Positions 7,901 to 14,500 of a stretch of 17,775 nucleotides of DNA are shown piece after piece. Below the pieces are notes generated by a model. It made no database searches, had not been told where the DNA came from, and saw only the letters and a list, made by a program, of their open reading frames with translations. The DNA comes from CAG-303 sp034172985 (lineage in GTDB: Bacteria; Bacillota; Clostridia; Lachnospirales; Lachnospiraceae), in the NCBI GenBank assembly GCA_034172985.1, contig JAXFDY010000014.1, positions 1 to 17,775 of the forward strand, written 5' to 3'. Numbering within the stretch: position 1 is the first letter of the stretch; every line of letters begins with the position of its first letter. The position numbers and the translations under genes were made by a program.

Positions 7901-8609
7901 ACACTGTCTCGTCCGTATCATCCCCATAGTGTTTTACAATCAGATTTTCCGCTTTTGAACTTAATTTCCAGTGAATATTTCTGACATCGTCCCCTTCGTG
8001 ATACTCATCTACCTCAAGTATTTCGCCTTTGTTCATTCCACGTTTTGCAGAAGCCGCCGGCTCTTTCTCATCCTCTTCCTCGAAAGAACTGCTTTCTTTC
8101 ATATGAAACTGAATATCATTTTCCATATCAGGAAATACAAATATCATCGTTTCCATGTCTAATTTTTTTCGGAATGAAAAAAGCCGGAAACTGTCATATA
8201 CCTTGATTTGTGTTATCTGAATAGACATAATTCCATAATGATGAAATGTCATATCCATTCCAAAATTCCGAACGGAACGTTTCTCCACGTTTGCAACAAT
8301 CGTCCGTTTTTGTTCATTGCCCATATAATCACGAATCGTAATCTGCGCTTCTACTCTTGGAATTCCGCAAAATGTTCTGTTTTCAAACATGATATATTTT
8401 TTTATTGAATCATGTTTCTGACAGTATTCTTCTTTCTCATCAAAATATACTTTTATATTTCTGCAGGTAATATAACCAATGATTGCAGTGAGCAGCGGAA
8501 TGAGAATGCATACTTTAAAGGCCAGTTCGGATTTCCAGTCACTGTACATAACCATAATCCAGAATAATACCAGCAAAATCACGCCATAAACAATTCTATT
8601 CTTTTTCAA
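4887..8609 (-). CDS. DUF58 - TgpA-like transglutaminase membrane fusion protein
   Basis: One 1240-residue polypeptide joins two proteins normally encoded by adjacent genes. Residues 8-48 hold two membrane helices. About 49-390 is a DUF58 domain with its signature EYHEGDDVRNIHWKLSSKA at 202-220. Seven helices follow (about 397-627), as in the TgpA N-terminal region. An extracellular part to about 1035 carries the transglutaminase core: Cys970 in TGYC, His1012 in NAAHAWVE, and Glu1028 in PVEVTPG where Asp is usual. Then come a Thr/Glu/Gln-rich linker (1040-1090), a helix (1098-1114) and a cytoplasmic tail resembling DUF4129. The helix count puts the catalytic core outside and both ends inside. 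The start is TTG, supported by AAGGGG 9 nt upstream; this site sits at the moxR stop, 15 nt away. Exact reaction and substrates are unknown; a role in envelope maturation is inferred from the family and MoxR partner. Confidence 0.9.
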   Translation of the reverse strand: MKKNRIVYGVILLVLFWIMVMYSDWKSELAFKVCILIPLLTAIIGYITCRNIKVYFDEKEEYCQKHDSIKKYIMFENRTFCGIPRVEAQITIRDYMGNEQKRTIVANVEKRSVRNFGMDMTFHHYGIMSIQITQIKVYDSFRLFSFRKKLDMETMIFVFPDMENDIQFHMKESSSFEEEDEKEPAASAKRGMNKGEILEVDEYHEGDDVRNIHWKLSSKAENLIVKHYGDDTDETVSVYVDTRVDENKKYGGCDSLLSVLYALVEACCRQQREYRIFSYDGQECIETDLHNILRHIKTGQEKGLSITSLLPERGKQGNSIYLTLEQIDKKTLPENTGYLKVDRNQIRRKKYWLDDTTVVCISEEDEWEEKQNQFFIEPYNDNNRKRKKIRYADQFGYLFFQSIVALAASSIAVYSINDVIYIYQDTLSAIFPVIIFVGIHFFLNWVTCEMENQKKAARLKNSIIFFGYLAIVLAGGVWFVVDGTLEVAGLFQQDILIVGEEDYGFLKFSDENINWLLILVAYAIVDVIYNFCLEFVLMVHILVVVPLMSIALIVGMVPTSFVWFVALFYFPVIFTMSNYLKYNRHRKKKYLSDDYPYTGNNGVWASLTSIVITALALLIAAAITFAGGYQRAEWMIELKSDINEVLEAENLQEGLQKISDMFGNKNELSGSDRGVLDDTQKIAYTGETVLKVTVTDNIGDCFYLKSFAGSNYTGKQWVARSADELQEEWEFLDESFKSSAYEENESRLKEIYNSQTAAFREGLSWKLAKCQYEGSYRVSVGVARYYRMRVESLLSDDSNVYKPYYSLTEKKGGYVYGGDGYEYRSKGVKGSLSEFTGYMLEDSQDIGKFLRTYGEYPQIMGTGETASEIKKLKNLESDYAEYVEENYLDVPDTLTSVMEQFQKVKTVYNGQEVTLTCGDKQYRTLGYEPYIQYVRKYFQNKKFTYNINIVRQNADADFIEEFMARKTGYCIHFASAAVMMFRSMGIPARYAEGFLVKGGESLYYEVPDNAAHAWVEIYQEGLGWIPVEVTPGTEGYVIHQEETTVSQTPSEQESETKNGGETKNTREETTVAGKNQEETTTEAKKQMQPGTRENHGSLYILLLMVLFVTVFLARYQKCCNDNLKKLRSRDERVQAGEAERQLMEIIRLFGIPFTSCATNKEKARVLEEVLISNSITFEEAYEALAVIDKYHYARETSFGKDDARVLKDFLKKYGPEMFRQGKGNEKFMYKYIKCLYLKDK

Positions 8610-8624
8610 TCTAATATACCCCTT

Positions 8625-9560
8625 TTATTTATCCTCAGTTACATTTTTTATCATATCATGAATAATTGTCTTTACTGTCGCTCCCTGGCTCTTTCCCCTG
8701 CCCGACAAAACAATTCTATGATTCGTCGCATCATACAACACATGTTTGATATCATCAGGAATCACGTAATCCCTGCCCTCTATGTATGCAAGTGCCTTAG
8801 CTGCCTTCACGATGGCAATCGTTCCTCTCGGACTGATACCGAGCTCTATATCCGGATGATTTCTGGTGAAATTAACCAATCGCACCGCATATGCTGCGAT
8901 ATCTTTATGTACAAATACTTTTGCAGCCTCCTCCTGCATGATTTGCAACTGTTCTTTATTTATAATCGGTTTCACCGAAGAAAGAATATCTGATTTTTCC
9001 TGCTTGTCCATCAACATATTTATTTCATATTCCATCTCAGGATATCCCATGTTTATCCGGAACATAAACCGGTCCAGCTGGGATTCCGGAAGAAGTGTCG
9101 TTCCCACAGAACCAATAGGATTCTGGGTAGCAATGACCATAAACGGATGAGGAACCTGCTTCGTCTCACCATCTATCGTAACCCTTCCTTCTTCCATTAC
9201 TTCCAATAAAGCAGCCTGCGTCTTAGACGATGTTCTGTTAATCTCGTCCGCAAGAAGCAGATTGCACATAACTGCCCCAGGCTTAAATACAAAATCGTTT
9301 TTCCACTTATCAAACATCATGAACCCGGTAATATCGGATGGCATTACATCTGTCGTAAACTGTATTCTCCTGTTATCCAGTCCCATAGCCGCTGCAAATG
9401 CTTTTGCCATAGTGGTTTTTCCCACACCCGGAATATCTTCTATCAATATATGTCCCCCGGCGATAATGGCCGTCATCACTTTTCTGACAACATCTTCTTT
9501 TCCTGAAATCAGCCCATTCACTGACTCCATGATTTTTTCACATGATTCTGTCCCTGTCAT
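8625..9560 (-). CDS. MoxR-family AAA+ ATPase
   Basis: Cytoplasmic ATPase of 311 residues that in this family acts as a chaperone for partner proteins with DUF58 or von Willebrand A domains. Seen: Walker A GVGKTT (45-50), Walker B LLLADEIN (101-108), sensor 1 ATQNP (144-148), a likely arginine finger in SQLDRFMFR (160-168), and a C-terminal lid with SPRG. The start has GGGAGG about 7 nt upstream. It is the first gene of an operon with the DUF58-transglutaminase fusion, the usual MoxR-DUF58-TgpA order. The classic set is three genes; here the last two are one. Confidence 0.94.
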   Translation of the reverse strand: MTGTESCEKIMESVNGLISGKEDVVRKVMTAIIAGGHILIEDIPGVGKTTMAKAFAAAMGLDNRRIQFTTDVMPSDITGFMMFDKWKNDFVFKPGAVMCNLLLADEINRTSSKTQAALLEVMEEGRVTIDGETKQVPHPFMVIATQNPIGSVGTTLLPESQLDRFMFRINMGYPEMEYEINMLMDKQEKSDILSSVKPIINKEQLQIMQEEAAKVFVHKDIAAYAVRLVNFTRNHPDIELGISPRGTIAIVKAAKALAYIEGRDYVIPDDIKHVLYDATNHRIVLSGRGKSQGATVKTIIHDMIKNVTEDK

Positions 9561-9631
9561 AATTATCCTCCCACATCCCTGTCATTTAGGGGTTTCAAAC
9601 TCTTAATCTGACATTTTATCTTTACATTATT

Positions 9632-9660
9632 ATCATATTCTAAAATATACTCTTTTACAA
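9632..9660 (-). promoter_or_regulatory. Promoter of the moxR operon
   Basis: TTGTAA (9655-9660), 17-nt spacer and TATGAT (9632-9637) on the minus strand, about 72 nt from the moxR start. It faces away from the plus-strand gene at 9740, so this gap is divergent. Confidence 0.55.
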
Positions 9661-9703
9661 GCAAATTTATACAAATCTTATAGCTTTTTACAATTTTCTT
9701 TAG

Positions 9704-9709
9704 TATAAT
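9704..9709 (+). promoter_or_regulatory. Candidate -10 box for the plus-strand membrane protein gene
   Basis: A perfect TATAAT 31 nt before the start codon. No convincing -35 lies 16-18 nt upstream; TTTACA (9687-9692) is only 11 nt away. Confidence 0.35.
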
Positions 9710-9739
9710 ACCATTACTATAAAAACTTTGGAGGGCAAT

Positions 9740-10303
9740 ATGAATACAAATGAAATAAATCAACTTTCCATCGCTGATATGGATTTTTTTCAACCTACAG
9801 AAGAACAGATTTCTTTCATCCATGGTGAATCTGCCTGCCGCCTGATGAAAAAATTTTACAAACGCATGTTAATTTCTTTCCTTGTGTCATTGATTGTCAT
9901 ACTGATGGAGACCATTGGAAGAATTAATATGTCTACAGAAGGCAACACTTACTATAAAAGTATTCCCAAAATGATCAGCATTGTTCTGATTGTATTAGCG
10001 ATTTATAACATCATTTCTTTTATCTACACCCGCGTAAAAATTAATATGAATGATATTGTAAACCGCTATCTGTGTGTTTCCGGCATTATCACAGAAAAGT
10101 ATGACAGCCGTCAGCTTTCGAAAAAAACCAGAGAGTTTGTACCAAATTACATTTTATTCAGCAATGAACAAGGACATTGCACGACTGCACTTCCAACAAA
10201 AAACCATGATATCTTTTGTCAGGCAGCTGTAGGAGATGAAATCCTTGTGATAAAAGAATCTCCAATGGGTATGGCAAAATATGACTTTTTGTTAAAGAAA
10301 TAG
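9740..10303 (+). CDS. Hypothetical membrane protein with two transmembrane helices
   Basis: I do not recognise this 187-residue protein. Residues 1-42 are polar, with a basic patch (KKFYKRM) just before helix 1 (about 43-59). Helix 2 is about 76-96. The C-terminal 90 residues are soluble and look beta-rich, ending in a segment (GDEILVIKESPMGMAKYDFL) that resembles the strand ends of small beta domains. With an even helix count and positive residues flanking helix 1 on the N side and helix 2 on the C side, both ends are probably cytoplasmic. The start is ATG 9740, with GGAGGG 4-5 nt upstream; the in-frame TTG at 9728 overlaps that site. It is the only gene on the plus strand, transcribed divergently from moxR and ending at a terminator shared with cotJC. 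Confidence 0.8.
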   Translation: MNTNEINQLSIADMDFFQPTEEQISFIHGESACRLMKKFYKRMLISFLVSLIVILMETIGRINMSTEGNTYYKSIPKMISIVLIVLAIYNIISFIYTRVKINMNDIVNRYLCVSGIITEKYDSRQLSKKTREFVPNYILFSNEQGHCTTALPTKNHDIFCQAAVGDEILVIKESPMGMAKYDFLLKK

Positions 10304-10304
10304 A

Positions 10305-10329
10305 AAAACGGGCTTTTTCAGCCCGTTTT
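10305..10329. terminator. Bidirectional rho-independent terminator
   Basis: AAAACGGGCT (10305-10314) pairs with AGCCCGTTTT (10320-10329) around a 5-nt loop. A-run and T-run lie on either side, so it works on both strands. It separates the convergent plus-strand membrane protein gene and cotJC, whose stop begins at 10333. Confidence 0.85.
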
Positions 10330-10330
10330 C

Positions 10331-10951
10331 TTACTTATTCGTACACTGTTCTGCACATTGATCCATAGATGGATTGAATGCATAGAAATTTTTTGAATCT
10401 AATTCATCCTGAACAATTCGAAGTGCTTCACCAAATCTCTGAAAATGCACAATTTCTCTTGCTCTCAGAAATCGAATCGGATCTATGATGTCAGGATCCT
10501 TAACCATACGCAATATATTATCATATGTGGTTCTTGCTTTCTGCTCTGCTGCCATATCTTCAAACAAATCTGTGATAGGGTCTCCTTTTACCTGAAATTC
10601 AGTGGCACTGAATGGTACTCCTCCTGCGGCCTGAGGCCATACACCCAAAGTATGGTCCACATAATATTTATCATATCCTGCCGCTTTGATTTCTTCTGGT
10701 GAAAGATTGCATGTTAACTGATGGACAATGGTTCCAACTATTTCAAGATGTGCCAGTTCTTCTGTTCCGATATCATTTAACACTCCGGCAACCCTCGGAT
10801 TTTTAAAGCTGAATTTCTGGGAAAGATATCTCATAGATGCACCTATTTCCCCGTCCGGTCCACCGTACTGGCTGATAATAATCTGTGCTGCCCTGGGATC
10901 CTTGGTTTTAATATTAACCGGATATTGCGTTCGCTTCTCATACGCCCACAT
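10331..10951 (-). CDS. cotJC: Spore coat protein CotJC, manganese catalase family
   Basis: 206 residues, close to the family length (about 190). The di-manganese ligands of Mn catalases can be placed: Glu35 in DGEIGA, Glu65 and His68 in TEELAHLE, Glu136 in AAEQKAR and His169 in REIVHF. So catalase activity on hydrogen peroxide at the spore surface is plausible, though not proven for all CotJC proteins. The C-terminus has a short Cys-containing tail (DQCAEQC). Translation starts 3 nt after the cotJB stop, with GGAGGG inside the end of cotJB, so the genes are coupled. Last gene of the cotJ operon, expected in the mother cell late in sporulation. Confidence 0.96.
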   Translation of the reverse strand: MWAYEKRTQYPVNIKTKDPRAAQIIISQYGGPDGEIGASMRYLSQKFSFKNPRVAGVLNDIGTEELAHLEIVGTIVHQLTCNLSPEEIKAAGYDKYYVDHTLGVWPQAAGGVPFSATEFQVKGDPITDLFEDMAAEQKARTTYDNILRMVKDPDIIDPIRFLRAREIVHFQRFGEALRIVQDELDSKNFYAFNPSMDQCAEQCTNK

Positions 10952-10954
10952 TGT

Positions 10955-11290
10955 TTACACCCTCCTTCCGTTACAACACTGGCTTTCCCACGGAAGAGGA
11001 CCTTTTGTCCAATCCCACTCCTCACAATTTTCTCTGCCCGAATGATATGCAAGAATTGGGCCAAAATGTCTCTCATACTCACGAATCGCTTCGTTTCGTA
11101 TTTTTTCCATCCTTCTAAAATAATCTTTTGCTTCCTCGCACTCCGGATGCGTATCAAGAAATAATCTGGTGTCATCCATGGCAAAGCTTGCTTTATTGAT
11201 TACATCCAGAAGGTTTCCTGCATCAACTGCACGCACATTTCGCTCCTGTGGTGCCATTCTATACTGTGAATAATACGTCATATTCGCCAT
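10955..11290 (-). CDS. cotJB: Spore coat protein CotJB
   Basis: 111 residues. The family core lies at about 26-80: the helical ASFAMDDTRLFLDTHP (34-49) and EAIREYERHFGPI (67-79). The C-terminal WDWTKGPLPWE is typical of clostridial members; Bacillus CotJB is somewhat shorter. Here the tail adds a CysCys pair (105-106). The start has GAGGTGG about 4 nt upstream. It is thought to sit in the inner spore coat with CotJA and CotJC. Starts 9 nt after the cotJA stop. Confidence 0.94.
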   Translation of the reverse strand: MANMTYYSQYRMAPQERNVRAVDAGNLLDVINKASFAMDDTRLFLDTHPECEEAKDYFRRMEKIRNEAIREYERHFGPILAYHSGRENCEEWDWTKGPLPWESQCCNGRRV

Positions 11291-11299
11291 TCAACCACC

Positions 11300-11479
11300 T
11301 CACCGCTTATAGCACAGGAAAGGTTTTTGTAACTCTTTAAAGATAGTTCCCTCTTGAAATCCTTCGTCGAGATTACACAACCTTCCCCACTCCTGCCATG
11401 GAACATAAGCCATTGCAACTACGAAATCATCACAATCTGACTTATCCTTGCATCTAGTGCATCTTTCCTCATATCCCAT
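11300..11479 (-). CDS. cotJA: Spore coat protein CotJA
   Basis: 59 residues carrying the family core MAYVPWQEWGRLCN (23-36) and FQEGTIFKELQKPF (41-54). The upstream ATG at 11485 lies one base from AAAGGG and is unlikely to be used; the ATG at 11479 has a 7-nt spacing. The N-terminus has a CX2CX5C cluster (Cys7, Cys10, Cys16), with further Cys35 and Cys56, which could bind metal or form disulfides in the coat. First gene of cotJA-cotJB-cotJC. Confidence 0.92.
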   Translation of the reverse strand: MGYEERCTRCKDKSDCDDFVVAMAYVPWQEWGRLCNLDEGFQEGTIFKELQKPFLCYKR

Positions 11480-11524
11480 ATGCATTCCCTTTCTATTGTC
11501 TCAGACAATTAAAGATTACACTAT

Positions 11525-11552
11525 ATTATATGAAGAACAATAAACAATGTGC
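11525..11552 (-). promoter_or_regulatory. Mother-cell sporulation promoter of cotJABC
   Basis: On the minus strand GCACATT (11546-11552), 13-nt spacer and CATATAAT (11525-11532). The -10 fits the SigE pattern CATAYAHT and the -35 matches KMATATT at 6 of 7 positions. The same bases also fit SigK (AC, 16 nt, CATANNNTA). No sigma-A pair of boxes was seen. It lies between the surface protein stop (11562) and cotJA. The leader has a small palindrome ATTGTC-TGA-GACAAT (11495-11509) close to the ribosome site. Confidence 0.6.
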
Positions 11553-11561
11553 TTTCGATAT

Positions 11562-14500
11562 TTATGACATATCATCTTTTTTCTTTGGACAGGCAAGAAT
11601 CATAATAATCAGAGATAAAATACATACCAGGATGAAATGACTGATATTTGCTTTATCTCCCGTTACCAGTTGTTCGCCTATACTCTGCTGTTTACCCTGA
11701 TCTGACTGGTCATGTGATGCCAAATCCTCACTGGAATCCACCTTGCTCTTATCCCGAATCAAATCCTGCAATTGCGAAAACAGATTATCAAGGATACTGT
11801 CGTTCTTATTCTGAGATCCATTCAAATCATTTCCCTGAGAGTCACCCTTTGATGGCTCATCCTTGGATGGAGCATCCGTATCAGTGTTTTCCGTATCTGC
11901 CGGCTTACTTTCTTTCCACTTTGCAGTCAGGTTCAAGTTACCGATATGATCACTGATTTCTGTCATCTGAACACCCTCATCATTATACCAGCCCATGAAC
12001 TCATATCCGGCTTTTTCTGCCGATTTCAATGTAATCACAGACTCCACGGTATATGTCTTCGGATTTCCATCCACCTGACCATCAATATATTGAATACTAT
12101 ATTCAATCGGAGTAAACTCTGCTACAAGTTCTACATCCTGATCCGGCATCACAAAGTAATAAACACCTTCAGCAACTTCTACTAATGGTACTTCAAAAGT
12201 AATATCTGCCAATTCTTCGATTGCTCTCAATGCCCGTTTTGCAGAATACATCTGTGCATCCGGAGTATTATATGTAATTTTACTCAACTGATATCCTCTT
12301 TCCGGTTTTACCTCAAGAAAGACATATTGTTCTTTTACTGCTTCCTCAGCATACAAAGTAATATTACCATTTGTAATATCTCTACTTACTGTGACACGAT
12401 GAATGTCAGAATAATTTTCATCTTCTTCCCAGTTTGCTACCAGAATAATATTACCTGCCCTATTTTCGATGACAGTAATTTCTTCTTCTCTAACCGATTC
12501 ATATCCCATTTCGTCATCCGGAAGTACAATTGTCCATCCTTCAAATACATATCCTTTTCTAACCGGATCCTGTAATTCGATTACAGAATTAATATTATAG
12601 GTATCCGGATTCGGATTCTCTGCTCCCATCAGTCCAAGATATGTAATGGTATACTCTATGACTGAGAATTCCCCATCAATATTCACCTTATATTCCGGCA
12701 TCTGGAAACTGTAATGACATGGATATACTGTATCTGCGGAAGGCTTGTATGGTCTCGTATAAGTGCCTCCGTCTTCATCCGTATAACTAAAAGTTACACG
12801 TTCATACCGAACACCTTTTCCCGGTTTCACTACAATAGATAATTTTTCACCCGGAACACCTTTATTTACTACATTTCCATCTTCATCTACCACAGAAACA
12901 TAATCTTTAATATCCTCTGCAATTTCTACCGGATATGTCACTGCATCTTTCCAGACAGCTACTAATATGATATTCGAATCATATGTACCTGTTGGAATCG
13001 TCCGAATCAGTGTCTTATTCGGATCTCCGAATACATACCAGCCGGCAAACTCCATATACTTATCTGTCTTTGGTGCCGGATTCAGAATAATCTCTGGTGT
13101 ATTTGCATTAAATTCATATACATTCGGGCATGCCGCTGTCTCTTCCGGTGTGACAGATACGAAACTATCCGTCTCACTGTTATAATCATAATAAGTAATG
13201 GTGTAATCAGGCATCTGGAAATTCACTGTAATATACACGTTTGTTTCCGGCATAGTAAATGTAAATGCATGATCATCATCCATGGAACTGAATAACTGCA
13301 GATGGTTTCCAAATTCATCTTTGACTTCAATACTTGCAATTTTATATCCTGGTTTTACAGTTACTTTTCCTGTAGTCACATCACTTCTGTCTGCAAAATC
13401 CACAGTAGTATAATACATACCCTCCGTTGATGGAGTATCTGTAAATGCAATCGGATTTCCCTGGAAATACATATCAAAGGAAGCCATCTTTTTAATATCG
13501 GTCACAGTAAAAATGCCATCCTGGTTCGTATAAGTTCCATTGATATTTACATAATATCCCACATCCTGATAACTACCTTGAATTGTCATATTTTCTGTTA
13601 CGACAAATTCAGTATAATTTCCTTTCGGATAGAGTGTTCCATTCACAATCCATCCCACAAAAATCTTCTGACTGTTGTCCTCAGGATCTTCCGGATAATC
13701 CGTCTCTAAAAATCTTGTACCATAATCCACCGGTTTTCCAAAATATACCTGTCCGGACTCATCTACAAAAGAAACATCACATGTCCATTTTGCATATACT
13801 GTTATAGAAGTATTTGTCTCTTCTGCATATATCTCAGTAATCGGCTGGGTATATTCTGCGTCACTGTACCATCCGGCAAACTGATGTCCTTCCCATGACG
13901 GTTCTTTCAAAGTGAACCCTTCCCCACAAGGATAATTAACAGGATTGGTATCAGATACATTCGACTTGTCTGTACCATAATCATAAGAAATATTATATTT
14001 TCCTATCTCATAGCTGAAGTCTACACTGTAATCAGCACTTGGCATCTCAAATGCAAAAAGATATTCATCATTTACATCCTTCGTGATAACTCCGGACTCT
14101 CCTGTCTTTGTCCGATAAGAAACCTTTGTGCAGAAATGAGGTACATTATTCAGTTTTATCGTAACATCTTTTGTTTCCTTAATGTTAATCGCTGCTCCTG
14201 CATATAAGGATGCATATGAACCATCCTCTATCTTATAGGAATAAGATACACTATCCAAATCTCCGTCTGCCACAAACTGATATTCTTTTAAAATCTGTGT
14301 CGGAAGATAAAAGCACATAGATTCACCATTCAAGTAATCAAAATATGTACCTGCATATCCCTGAAATACATAATTTCCTGCATTTTCCACCGGTATCGTA
14401 AATGTCAGCCATCCTCTGCTATCAGTATCATTTCCTGTATATGTGGCAATATATTTTTTTTCACCGCCGGCTGTGTCCTGCAGTTCAAATGTTTCACCAT

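Noticed and set aside
9563..9823. 86-codon minus-strand reading frame upstream of moxR
   Set aside because: It covers the moxR promoter and leader and the start of the plus-strand gene, and has low-complexity AT-driven composition.
10843..11184. 113-codon minus-strand reading frame across cotJB and cotJC
   Set aside because: Out-of-frame overlap with two well-supported coat genes.
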